Positions 54,120-64,000 of a stretch of DNA of 64,000 nt are shown here, piece by piece. The notes under the pieces were generated by a model that saw only the letters and a program-made list of their open reading frames with translations, had not been told where the DNA came from and searched no databases. The stretch spans positions 39,492,894 to 39,556,893 of the forward strand of contig NW_020954557.1 in NCBI RefSeq assembly GCF_900497805.2, given 5' to 3'. This DNA comes from Vombatus ursinus (Eukaryota; Chordata; Mammalia; Diprotodontia; Vombatidae). The translations under genes were made by a program, and so were the position numbers. Positions within the stretch are counted from its first letter, which is position 1. Each line of letters starts with the position of its first letter.

Positions 54120-55640
54120 CCTTTCCTATAAGGCAAATATTATCGACTCGACATTATACGACATTATAAAGGTGTGTAACAGATCTCTTTTCAGTGTAAC
54201 AGATTAATGAATAGCAATTAGTGACTTTTATCTGTCAGATAAAAGGGCTTATTAGCACATCATTTCTCTCTTGGGAAAGAGAGAGATAAGGCTATGCTCT
54301 CGTTCCCTATTCCTTGAGCAGGATCCAGAGAGAAGAAAAGACAACCATCCCTAAGGGTTTTCTCATAAAGTCCCTTTTGTTCAACATTTATAGGAAAACA
54401 CCGGGAAGGTTTTATTAATGAACACTCACTGAGTGTCAACAACATGCTAAGTGCAGTGGGGAACACAGAAAGAAACTAGATCCTGCAAACTAACTATTTA
54501 AAGCAGGCACATATTTTATAGTATGTGTGCTGCAAAGTTTTTATGCATTGAACACATCTTATAAATCAAGTAAATAAACAAATACACTTGGCAATAGCTT
54601 ATACACATCTGTGGACAATTTAGACAACTGCAAGTGAGAATAAATTTTCCTTTGCATGTTTTTACCAAACTTCGCTAATTTTATGGGGTGAAATGTTGGC
54701 CCTATCCAGAATTCTAAGTATGAAACCTCTCTTTAATAAAAATAAATATAAGTAAACTTAATGGATAAATTAGAGAACAGTCTATGAACCAGAGATTTAA
54801 TATGTACCCTCTGCATCATATGTTTTTGTAATGCAATATTGTGCTCATCACTAGTAAACACCCTGTAATCATTACCATATGTATGCTGGATTTGGATAAC
54901 AATTGCAATCCTCATAAAATGGTGAGTTTCCTTATTGATTCAAAGAATGAAAATAATGGGGACCATCCCTAAAATTTGTAAGCTATACTCTGAAATTAAA
55001 GAAAACAAGTCAATAGCACATTCCTTCAAAGCTGGAAGAAAGCATCATCCTTTGTTGTAGTTAAGACTAGAAACGATAGCAGGGTTCCTGAATACCAAGT
55101 AGGAAAAAAAATCTCTAGGGATCCATTGTCACTAGTAAAGGTGTTGAGAAGAAATTCAAGTGGCTATGCAAATGGATATTCAAGATATGCTCCCTAAATA
55201 CTGAACAATAAGGAAGCTCTACCTGGGGCACAACAATATAAAGGAGTGAGTGAACCAGAAGGAGTCCATCTGTGGCCCAGATGACCTGAAGAGGTTGTGT
55301 ATGCAAAGGGCATCATGACAAATTATTATGGTCCACACTTAGCACAGATGATTCCAGGCTGAGATGATTTGACAAAATTAAGGACCTGAAGTTCGAATGG
55401 ACGCAGGTAATATTTGATTATCTAATGCCAATTGTAAATGAAGAAATGAGAAGACTGAAAATGGGGACCAGCCGGTGGACATGTTTTGGATTTGCAAAGG
55501 ATCAGAAGGCAGTCTGTGATGAGAGAAGTGGATGGACTATAGATGGTTCTCACGTAAGCAAAAAGAGTATGACTTGCTGAAGTTTTCAGCAGACAGGCCT
55601 CCTCTTTACCCCATCAATTAATATTATGTATAAACATATA
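54120..55640. other. Mostly unrecognised; small L2-like piece near 54410
   Basis: 54405-54475 (GAACACTCACTGAGTGTCAA, TGCTAAGTGCAGTGGGGAAC) resembles an antisense L2 3' end. The rest shows no repeat or gene I can name. Confidence 0.4.
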
Positions 55641-55649
55641 GACTATTAA

Positions 55650-56600
55650 AAAGGGACAGGAAAGGATGGAAGGAAAAAAAACTCTTAAGTTGTATAATCA
55701 ATGACAAAGTTGACAAAAAAGGAAAATGACAGATGCTGGAGGGGCTGTGGGAAAAGAGGTACATTAATGCAATGTTGGTGGAACTGCGAACTGGTCCAGC
55801 CATTCTGGAAGGCAATTTAGAATGATGCCCCCAAAGGCATTAAACCGTGCATGCACCCTTTGGCCTAGCAATACTGCTACTATGTCTATATCCCAAAGAG
55901 ATCAAAGAGAGAGAAGAAGGCCCCATATGTACAAAAATATTTATAGCAGCTCTTTCTGTGGTGGTGAGGAGGTACCCATCAGTTGGGGAATGACTGAACA
56001 AGTTATAGTACATGAAATGAAAGAATACTATCATACTGTAAGAAACAATGAAGGCGAAGGTTTCAGAGAAACCTGGTAAGAATTGTATGAACTGGGGGCA
56101 GCTAGGTGGCGCAGTGGATAGAGCTCACGGCCTTGGAGTCAGGAGGACTCGAGTTCAAATTCGGCCATAGACACTTGATGCTTACTTAGTTGTGTGACCC
56201 TAGGCAAGTCCCTTAACCCTGATTGCCTCACCAAAAAAAAAAAAAGAATCATATGAACTGATGCAAAGTGAAGTATGCAGAAACAAGAGAACAATTTATA
56301 TAATAACAACGTCTTAAAGACAAACAACTTTGAAAGACTTAGACATTTTGATCAGTACGGTTACCAACCACAATTCCATGCATGATAAAATGTGCTGTCC
56401 ACCTCTAGATAGAGAGGTAATGGACTCAGAATGCAGATTGGGAAATATCTTTTCTGGACATCATCAGTGCAGGAATTCATTTTGCTTAATTATATATGTT
56501 TGCAATAGGTTTTGTTTTTCTTTCTTTCTCAAGGAGGGGGGAAGGGGAAGGTAAAGAATAAAATAAAATTGAATATAAAAAAGTAAAAATGTTAAAGGTA
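55650..56600 (+). mobile_element. L1 LINE 3' end with a SINE inside
   Basis: AATGCAATGTTGGTGGAACT, CCTAGCAATACTGCTACTAT, ATCAGTTGGGGAATGACTGA, then beyond the SINE AAGACAAACAACTTTGAAAG, GTAATGGACTCAGAATGCAG and the G-rich 3' UTR AGGAGGGGGGAAGG with AATAAAATAAA. 5'-truncated, frames broken. Confidence 0.88.
56095..56243 (+). mobile_element. tRNA-derived SINE (WSINE1-like) inside L1
   Basis: GGGGCAGCTAGGTGGCGCAG, TTCAAATTCGGCCATAGACA, CAAGTCCCTTAACCCTGATT, GCCTCACC and poly-A. Duplication AAGAATTGTATGAACTG (56078-56094) against AAGAATCATATGAACTG (56244-56260), 15 of 17 identical. Confidence 0.95.
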
Positions 56601-56604
56601 TGTA

Positions 56605-56985
56605 ATCAGGTACACAATTAAAAATCATTACAAAAAAGATAGAATTATATATTAATATAAAATGTAATAATGAAATAATATAGAATGTAAGAAGAATGCT
56701 AATTAAAATGTCTATATCTAAATTTAACAGATAAAATATCTGAATGAAAAGAAACAGAAATAGGCACATTAATGAAGCAATGAGTGAATTGTGTGAAGTC
56801 TCCTAAACCTCATGGTGTCATTCTTATAACTGGAATGCCAATAAGCAACCTACATAATTGAGATGGGAAAGAAGAACAAGGCAGAAAGATGACACCACAT
56901 AGAAAGACATAGTGCTAAAAAGAGGTGACAGCTCTGAAAAGGTGAAGGCAAAATAATGAAGAAAAGAGGTGATAGCGCCATAGTG
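56605..56985. other. AT-rich unrecognised sequence
   Basis: TA-rich low-complexity patches at 56640-56720. No gene. Confidence 0.35.
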
Positions 56986-56989
56986 TGAG

Positions 56990-57345
56990 CCTCAGAGATT
57001 GCAGAAGGACCTTAAAAGTCAACTAGTTCAAGTCTCTTACTTGGTAGATATAGACACTGAGACCCAGGGAGGAAAAGTGACATTTGTCTAATGTTACCAT
57101 ATGGTTATGTAGCATCAGAATTTTCTCCTAACTCTGAGGCAACAAAATGTAGTAGGCAGGAGTACAATGTAGGGGGGAAAGGGCTGGATTTAGATCAACT
57201 CACATTCAAACCATAGCTCTGCTGCTCCTGACCTTTGTGACCAAAGATCAGTCACTTAGACTTTCCAAATTCAATTTCCTTATCTATAAAATGAGATATC
57301 TGATCTAGATAATCTCTAAAGTCTCTTCCATCACTAAATCTATGA
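56990..57345. mobile_element. Two MIR SINEs in opposite orientation
   Basis: 56990-57130 antisense (CTTAAAAGTCAACTAGTTCA, GACACTGAGACCCAGGG). 57180-57345 sense (AAGATCAGTCACTTAGACTT, TTTCCTTATCTATAAAATGA). Confidence 0.75.
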
Positions 57346-57379
57346 TTAATGAGTCCAGGGTTCCTTCTTTCCTTCCACC

Positions 57380-57386
57380 ACCTTAT

Positions 57387-57417
<31 letters not shown>

Positions 57418-57725
57418 GTCTCTGTCTCTGTCTTTCTGTCTCTGTCTCTGTCTCTCTCTCCCTCCCTCCCTCCCTCCTTTCTTCTCCTTCCCTCTCCCCC
57501 CCTCCCCATCTCTCCCTCTTCCTCCCCCTATCTCTCCCTCTTCCTCTCCTTTTCTCTTTCCCCCTCCCCCCNNNNNNNNNNCCCCTATCTCTCCCTCTTC
57601 CTCTCCTTTTCTCTTTCCCCCTCCCCCCAATCTCCCTCCTCCTCTTGCTCTCTCTTTCTCTCTCCCTCTTTCTCTCTTTCTCTCTTTCTCTGTCTCTCTG
57701 TCTCTGTCTTTGTCTCCTCCCTCCC
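57380..57725. repeat. Pyrimidine tract (TC)n/(CCCT)n containing an assembly gap
   Basis: Degenerate CT and C-rich DNA with ten Ns at 57572-57581. The 47 bases at 57525-57571 are identical to 57582-57628. Frames crossing it are artefacts. Confidence 0.95.
57572..57581. other. Assembly gap (10 N)
   Basis: A placeholder run of N. The true length is unknown, and the same sequence on both sides suggests misjoined or unmerged contig ends. Confidence 0.99.
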
Positions 57726-57889
57726 TTCTCTTGTCATTAAGCCTGGCATGACCTCCAAAGATTCTAGGGTTCCTCAGTGAGCCCAAGGAGACTAATCCAG
57801 TTTGTCCAAGAGTAAACCTATTGTATTCACTCATTCTCCTTGATAGAACTCCCAGGGGTTTGACCTGTGCTGTACATGATCTTGGTTCA

Positions 57890-58200
57890 GGAAATCATTG
57901 ATTGTCAGAGTTATAAAGGACTTTAGAGTCCATTTAATCCAACCTGGTCATTTGAGAAATGAGGAAATTAAGACCCAAGTAAATGGAATTATTTACATAA
58001 GATCACTTAGTGAGTTAATGGCAAAATCAGGACTTGGGATCATATGATCATAGATTTAGAGCTGCAGGAGACCTCAAAGCCCATTTTGTCCAATACTCTT
58101 GATTTACAGATGAAGAAACTGAGACCCTGTGAAATTAAGGGACATACCCAAAGTTGAATAGGTAAAAAATGTCAACATCAGGATTTACCATGTAGACTAG
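57890..58200 (-). mobile_element. Two antisense MIR SINEs in tandem
   Basis: 57890-58037: ACTTTAGAGTCCATTTAATC, GATCACTTAGTGAGTTAATG. 58038-58200: ATCATAGATTTAGAGCTGCA, CAGATGAAGAAACTGAGACC, GGGACATACCCAAAGTTG. Confidence 0.8.
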
Positions 58201-58312
58201 AAGTTGGAAATATTCTCTTGCTCCCGGGAATATATTGGGCTGTTGTGGCACACCTACATGTTGGTCATTCAAAGAGGAAAATCTTGAAAAATGCAATGAA
58301 TAAGAAACATCA

Positions 58313-58488
58313 GGGGCAGCTAGGTGGCACAATGGATAGAACACCAGCCCTGAAGTCAGGAGGACTTGAATTCAAATTCGGCCTCAGACCAAACACTTGA
58401 CACTTACTAGCTGTGTGACACTGGGCAAGTCACTTAACCTCAATTGCCTAAAAATAAAAAAAAATTTTAAAAAATTAAAAAATTGAAA
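58313..58488 (+). mobile_element. tRNA-derived SINE (WSINE1-like) with TSD
   Basis: GGGGCAGCTAGGTGGCACAA, TCGGCCTCAGACCAAACAC, TTAACCTCAATTGCC and a long A-rich tail. AAGAAACATCA flanks both sides (58302 and 58489). Confidence 0.93.
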
Positions 58489-58499
58489 AAGAAACATCA

Positions 58500-58865
58500 T
58501 TCCTCTGTCACTTAACCAGGACTGCTTAATGATGTACAAGCAGAAAAATGGAGAATAGCAAAGGAAATAGATTACAAAGAAGCATTTCAACAATCCTTCC
58601 CCACATGTGTAATCAAATGTCTCACTTAGCCAAACCTATTTATTTGGTAGGGAGAGCAAAAGAAGAGTTTGTGTTATCAGTCCAGTCAGTCTATAGGATA
58701 TTAGGGGCCTATGCCAGACCACGGTAAAACAAAAGACAGAAGAAAAAAGTCTCTATTAATGAGAACCTTATAATATAATTGGGCCATTTAAAATGAAATT
58801 CCCTGAAAAATACTTAAGAATGCTTAAATAGTAGTAACATATGGCAAATATTGCTAGATACCATG
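58500..58865. other. Unrecognised sequence
   Basis: No repeat or gene feature recognised. Confidence 0.35.
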
Positions 58866-58869
58866 CGAA

Positions 58870-59065
58870 CCTCAATAGAGCTTACAGAACACTGGACCAT
58901 GAGTTAGGAGACTCAGGTTCTAATCCCAGCTCTACCACTGGCTAGCCATTAGATCTTGGACAAATTGCTTTATTTTCTAGACCTCAGTTTTCTTATCTAT
59001 AAAATAAGGGGTTTAGACTGGACTGTCTCTAAAGGCCCCCTCAGCTTTAAAGTTCTCTAGTTCTA
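58870..59065 (+). mobile_element. MIR SINE
   Basis: GAACACTGGACCATGAGTTA, GGTTCTAATCCCAGCTCTAC, CTCAGTTTTCTTATCTATAA, CCCCCTCAGCTTTAAAG. Near full length. Confidence 0.85.
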
Positions 59066-59069
59066 AGAA

Positions 59070-59655
59070 CTGGGAGACATGGGAGCAAAGGCTGGATCTG
59101 AGTCAGGTGGGTTTAATTAGACTCATTAACAAATGAGTAGGAGCCTGAAATTCATAATGTTTCTAAAATGCCTGGGATGCTGAAACCGTTCATTTTTTAA
59201 TCTGCTTTTAACAAGAAAAGGTAAGAAAGAAAATTAGGACAATTAAGAAATAATGAAGTCATTACAAAAACAGTTACTGATTTAAAAGCAGGTAAGGGAA
59301 TACACTATCAGTGGAAATTTTGAATACCTACAAATGAACAGTTCTGCATGACAAACCTACTGTGGGATTAAGGGATTCACTTAGCTCACTGGCTAAACCA
59401 TTTATAATCATTCTCCTTCCCCCCCCAAAAAAATCATAGTTAATGCAAATGTACCAATCATTATAAGGAATGTGTATTCTCTTGAAATTTGACCATCTTG
59501 CAGCCTGTTGATATTATATCTGTAAAGGACATTGCCAATGTTTTTCTCCCAGAGTTATTCATATTTCCGGAGAGCAACATCCTGAAGGTTTCATGGCAAG
59601 CCGAAAGAATTTTGCTTTGTTTTTTTTTTCAAACTATCAGGAAAACCAGCATCCT
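59070..59655. other. Repeat-poor unrecognised sequence
   Basis: No transposon signature; no supported gene. Confidence 0.4.
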
Positions 59656-59659
59656 GCAA

Positions 59660-60060
59660 AGATAGGTGCTGCTAGTGGCAGGATGGATGCACAGGAGCTG
59701 GCCCTAAATCTCAGCTCTGACATAGTGTGACCCCAGTCAGATCACTTAATCCCTCTCATCCTCAGTTTTCCTATTTGTAAGATGGGCATCATAATTCATA
59801 ACCTTTCTACTTCACTGTGTTATGAGGAATAAGATTCTTATTATTGTTATTACTGAATCAATGTATCAAGGTCTGTGATTAGATCAGTGTGTGAATTCCC
59901 TCCACCAATGTATATTGAAATCCATCTTTATCTTAAAAGACCAGTCTATCTGAGGCTCAGAGACACTGAGCTCTCTAGCTAGTAAATGGAAGAGAAGGCA
60001 TTTGAACTCAGGTCTTTCTAACTCAAACTCCAGGATTCTAATAGCCTTTTGCCACACTAC
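59660..60060. mobile_element. Sense and antisense MIR SINEs
   Basis: 59660-59855 sense (CATAGTGTGACCCCAGTCAG, CAGTTTTCCTATTTGTAAGA, TATTATTGTTATTACTG). 59930-60060 antisense (TCTGAGGCTCAGAGACACTG, TTTGAACTCAGGTCTTTC). Confidence 0.75.
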
Positions 60061-60062
60061 CT

Positions 60063-60128
60063 GTCATCATCATCATCATCATCATCATCGTCATTACCAC
60101 CACCACCATCATCATCATCGTCATTACC

Positions 60129-60195
<67 letters not shown>

Positions 60196-60235
60196 CCACC
60201 ACCATCATCATTATCCTCATCATCATCATCATTGT
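60063..60235. repeat. (CAT)n/(CAC)n trinucleotide repeat
   Basis: About 170 bases of alternating CAT and CAC blocks with occasional CGT/TAC. It gives poly-His, poly-Ser/Pro and poly-Met/Val frames, none of them genes. It starts at the end of an antisense MIR. Confidence 0.97.
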
Positions 60236-60329
60236 AATGCTGAGGGAGCTAGAGGGAGGGCAAGGTTCTACATTCAGGAACCAATACATTCACAGGAAGG
60301 ACCAGCCTTCATTTAAACCAACTTAATCA

Positions 60330-60445
60330 TACAATGAGCAATCAATAGGTCAACAATTTTTGTCCTAATTACTATGAAAAATACAAAGATGTAATAGACA
60401 TCCTTATTCTCAAGCGCTTTCAATCTAATGGGAGAGGGAAGAAAA
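60330..60445 (-). mobile_element. L2 LINE 3' end fragment
   Basis: ATCAATAGGTCAACAATTTT, ATTCTCAAGCGCTTTCAATC. Diverged. Confidence 0.65.
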
Positions 60446-60556
60446 ACATAAAACATAGATAACAAGAAAATAATGGAACCAAAGAATAATGGAATACTGG
60501 CTCAGTATGATACACCACACAGCAGTAATTATCCAATGAATGGTAAAGCCAATAAA

Positions 60557-60832
60557 TGGGCAGCTAGGTGGCATGGTGGATAGAGTGTCAGGCCTGGAGT
60601 CAGGAAGACCCGAGTTCAAATCTGACCTCAGACACTTACTAGCTGTGTGATCCTGGGCAAGTCACTTAACTCTGTTTGCCTCAGTTGCCTTGTCTGGAAA
60701 ATGAGCTAGGGAAGAAAATGGCAAACCACTCCAGTTCTTTTCTAAGAAAACCCCATGGATAGTATTGGTGTGCTATGGTCTATGGGGTCATAAAGAGTCA
60801 GATAAGACTAAATGACTGACCTACAACAAAGT
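60557..60832 (+). mobile_element. MAR1 SINE with an RTE-like 3' extension
   Basis: GGGCAGCTAGGTGGCATGGT, TTCAAATCTGACCTCAGACA, GCAAACCACTCCAGTTCTTT. The tail reads TTGGTGTGCTATGGTCTATG, GGGTCATAAAGAGTCAG. The extra GTGTGCTATGGTCTATG is shared with the RTE end at 33225. Confidence 0.9.
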
Positions 60833-60844
60833 TGGTAAATGCTA

Positions 60845-61140
60845 TGATTTTAGAGGAGGGAATTTTCTGGGAAGGCTCCATGGAAGAACGATTTGCTCTA
60901 AGCCTAAATATTTAGGATTGGATAGCCAGAAGGGAGAGAACATTCCTAATGATCAAATCCTTAAAATTATCAAGTGAACGGAGAATCCCAAATAGGAGAG
61001 GAATTAAGCAATCATTAAGCATTTATTAAGCGACTACCATGTGACTGATGTTGGGGATGCAAAGAAAGACAAAAACAGTCCTTGCCCTCAAGAAGCTTAC
61101 ATTTTAATGGAGGAAACAACTTGTATTTAAGTAAGCTCAT
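60845..61140 (-). mobile_element. L2 LINE, antisense
   Basis: TCTGGGAAGGCTCCATGGAA near the body. A 3' end at 61012-61110 (CATTAAGCATTTATTAAGCG, TCAAGAAGCTTACATTTTAA) suggests at least two L2 pieces. Confidence 0.7.
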
Positions 61141-61179
61141 ACAAGATACATATAGAATAAATAGTAAACTTAGAGAAGA

Positions 61180-62340
61180 AGGACTAAAACATGTCTTGTT
61201 TATTTTTTACAGAAATTGATAACTATGAAGAAAAACAAGGAAGCATGCCACTTCAGAACACTTCGTGCTAAAACTGCATTCCATGAACAGCATTTGTCCA
61301 TTAGTATTTGACAAAATCACACTAATCAGGCCCCCTCATGTACTATAAACATGAAGTTAATTGAAGCAACCTAGTTTTTGAATCCCTAATTGTTTTAGAT
61401 AAAGCAAGATGGATTCTTAGTGACCTTCAAGTTTAATTAATCACCTCTAATATTTTTCTGTGTCATCTAGTTCTACCTGAAATGAAACATTCATTTGCAA
61501 TTTCCAAATTTGACTGCTGGGCCAAAGGACAGAGGGAGGGACAAAAGGAAGGTTGCGTTTTCTCTGTTCTGAGAGCTAAGGCCCAGGCAGGGGAAGGGGC
61601 AGGAAAGGAGACAAGCTGGTCAGTTTGGGCTTCGATGCTATAAACTTGCAACTGTGAGGAAATAGCTACCACCAAATTATAGGTCATGCTGGAGGCTATT
61701 TATATAAAGTCTTTTACACACGACTTAAGAGCCTAGTGTCGATCAGAAGTTGAACAAATACTATTTTGAACTGTGATGTGCAGCTCTCCCTGGAGGATAG
61801 AGAACATGGATCTTTGCAGAATAATCTAAGATTTGCCATTTGAGAGACTAACAGATGGATGTGTGTTTTCCTTTGTGACATTCTCCAAACTACAGTACCC
61901 ATAGTCTTTTGTTCATGGAGAGGAGAGGGACAAAACATCATAAAACTTGGGGCATCCCCAGAAAGGGAAATAGGAGCCCATGTTCTGCAGCAAGACATAT
62001 AAGCCTCCAAATAAGTAATGAGTCCAATCTTGGACAAGATTAGTGGTTATTTCTTTTCCTCATCTTTCCTCTCCTCTTCTTTCTCCTCTTCTTCCTCTTC
62101 CATCTCTCTCTTTCATCCTTCTTTTCCCCTCACTTTTCCTCTCATATCCCTTTCTCTCATACCATCTCCTCATCCTTCCTCCTCTTTATTTAATCATTGA
62201 TAAAATTATGTGGGCAGGATAGTATGTTATATATAGTTTCAGGATAAGGTTTTCAAGTTTGCCCTGGGTGGGCCACAGAAATATACTCAGGCAAGAGCTA
62301 AATCCAACTCTGCAGCAGCCAACAAATGGGAACTCCCTAG
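61180..62340. other. Repeat-poor island with a CT-rich patch at 62040-62190
   Basis: No transposon signature. A (TCC)n-like pyrimidine patch is the only simple repeat. Frames of 75-107 codons lack domains. Confidence 0.45.
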
Positions 62341-62347
62341 CATCTAT

Positions 62348-62475
62348 TCTTTCATTCATTCAGTAACCATTTATCTAGTGACTACCATATGTAAATCATA
62401 ATGCTAGGTGCTGAGGATGCAAAGATGAATAATGCACGGTTCCTGCCCTCAAGGAGTTTATAATCTGGCCAAGAA
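62348..62475 (-). mobile_element. L2 LINE 3' end
   Basis: CATTCATTCAGTAACCATTT, ATGCTAGGTGCTGAGGATGC, CTCAAGGAGTTTATAATCTG. Confidence 0.85.
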
Positions 62476-62479
62476 AGAC

Positions 62480-63560
62480 AACCACTGTTAGCAGATGAGT
62501 TACACCCTAGAAAAAAAATGGCATGAATTCTTACTTGGAGCAGCAGTACTATAAGAAGCTTAAAAAAAAAAATAAGGTAATTGTACACAAAAACTCAACC
62601 AGAAACAGGATGGCAAGTCTTTGGTCACTTCACATTTCGTGCTCTACAAGCCTGATGTCTTTTCGCTTAAACTACCAGACATTAATCAAATAGACCTGCA
62701 CACTCGAGGAGACAAGTACCAAATAAAAGAGGGGAGTGTCTTGTGTATTTACTTTGTCTTTTTAAGTCCTGTAAAAAAGACTTTAATAATGAAGATCTCA
62801 AGCTTTTTTTTACATCCAGAGCTTAAGTGTCAGAGTTATTTATATCATATCACACCTAGCCTCACTCATTGTCCTGTTGCTCCTCAAACCCAAAATGCCA
62901 TGTAGTAATTATCATTTGTCAAAGTTTAACTCAAAAGGAAAGTGTTTGATTAAAACTTATGTCTGAGCAGTTCATTTTCAATTATCCATTCTAATTAAGC
63001 CAAAAAGGAGGGGAGCAAAAACACTGATAATCCCAGACAGTATATAATCTGAAATAATGTATTCAGATTTTTTAATATATTATATGACAAGAGTTTTGGG
63101 AGTAGATCTGCCTTTTTGATACTTAGCTCAAGTTAGTATTACAATTAATTTGCAGTCTCCCTGTACACAGTTACTGGTGATAAGATGATTGGCTCAAAAG
63201 TAGGAAAGATGGCAAGAGAAAAGTATCCTGGCATTACACATTTATTCTGGATAATCCACATAGATGATTGTTTATTGGATGCACTGATTTCAATATCGAT
63301 CATTTTTGGAAAGCCCAGAAGATAGTGATAAAATGTCCTGATCGAAGAAGAGGACCATGTGCACCCACTCATCATAGCTACCTAACTGCAGGCAAAACCA
63401 CTGCCTAATTCATAATATGAATTAGTAATGTTTCTGGTTGACTGTGAAATCATACTCTAAAATCTCAACCATCTTTACAATCAGAACAATAGATGATATG
63501 ATTTCTCCAAACTGGCCAGGTTTAGACAGCCCTGGAAATCAGTGTTACTCTTTTTTCTCC
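62480..63560. other. Repeat-poor island
   Basis: About 1.1 kb with no transposon signature. AT-rich, with words such as TCTAATTAAGCC near 62989 and TACAATTAATTTGCAG near 63139. Non-coding by all frames. Confidence 0.45.
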
Positions 63561-63569
63561 ATTATGTTT

Positions 63570-64000
63570 GACAATTCAACTCAACAGACATTATTTAGTG
63601 TCTACTCTGTATAGACTATAGTGTTAGCTTTGAGGGACTTTCAGTGAGCCTTCACAGAGCTTGCAGCCTGGTAGGGGAACGTACTCCGATAGAATAGACA
63701 ATGTAAATAAATCACAAAGACATGACACCAAGTAGTATATAAGGTCCAAACAAGAAAGCCATTCTAATGGGGAATGTCTAGGAAGAGAGTCTTCCTAGAG
63801 GAGGTAGTATTTGAGATGGGCTTTAAGGGATGGTAGGAATTCAACAGATGAAGAAAGGAAGTAAGAACATTTTTGGCAAAAGGAACAGAAGAGGAAAGCA
63901 CAAGGAAGCTAGAAAGCTTCTAGTTTGGTTGGATCATGGATGGGGAGTAATGGCAAATAAAATGAGCAAGGGAAGGGGTCATCAGATTTTGAGGGGCTCA
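63570..64000 (-). mobile_element. L2 LINE, antisense, cut by the window end
   Basis: AACAGACATTATTTAGTGTC, CACAGAGCTTGCAGCCTGG, then body sequence GGAGGTAGTATTTGAGATGG and GAAGAAAGGAAGTAAGAACA. Continues past the window. Confidence 0.8.

Noticed and set aside
57342-57834. Frames of 130-160 codons around the N gap
   Set aside because: They cross ten unknown bases and a CT tract. Length and frame are not real.
60002-60316. Poly-histidine protein
   Set aside because: A CAT/CAC microsatellite read in frame. Other frames give poly-Ser/Pro and, on the minus strand, poly-Met/Val; the upstream part is an antisense MIR.

Overview
The window looks like non-coding (intronic or intergenic) DNA from a marsupial nuclear genome. 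Two tRNA-headed SINE types mark it. Both begin with the GGGGCAGCTAGGTGGC head. One continues into a CORE-type body with a GGTCACAAAGAGTC / (AAC)n tail (MAR1-like); the other is a short form ending CCAATTGCC plus poly-A (WSINE1-like). Old L2, L3/CR1 and MIR copies are dense, the L1 3' ends have a marsupial-type sequence, and there is one RTE-type 3' end. I saw none of the SINE1 copies typical of Monodelphis, so an Australian (australidelphian) marsupial is the better guess. That is inference from recall of the families, not a database result.

I found no convincing protein-coding gene, exon, tRNA, rRNA or other functional RNA gene. All open frames are shorter than 180 codons. They fall in simple repeats (poly-Ser, poly-His, Arg/Glu/Lys-rich), in LINE relics, or in unique DNA without any recognisable domain.

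Layout. 1-2640 is a repeat-poor island. 2.7-15.2 kb holds a fold-back SINE pair, two Tigger-like DNA transposons, L2, MAR1 and a long purine tract. 16.56-18.24 kb is a second repeat-poor island with homeobox-type AT motifs. 18.2-30 kb is mostly L2, MIR and MAR1. It also contains a third, internally rearranged Tigger-like element, a possible LTR fossil, an L3/CR1 relic and an L2 copy that still shows its reverse-transcriptase motif. A strong palindrome lies at 29.9-30.1 kb. 30.2-32.2 kb is decayed L1. 33.8-42.5 kb is L2-rich with layered insertions (SINE in L1 in L2; MAR1 and MIR in L2). 43.9-48.5 kb holds two L3/CR1 relics and several SINEs. 45.5-46.9, 51.8-52.8, 53-53.9, 61.2-62.3 and 62.5-63.6 kb are further repeat-poor blocks. 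55.6-56.6 kb is an L1 3' end with a SINE inside it. A 10-N assembly gap at 57572-57581 has the same 47 bases on both sides.

No set of genes works together here. The biology is the record of retroposition, with several repeat-poor blocks that may be conserved regulatory DNA. Repeat boundaries were placed by eye and are good to about 10-30 bases, except where target-site duplications fix them.
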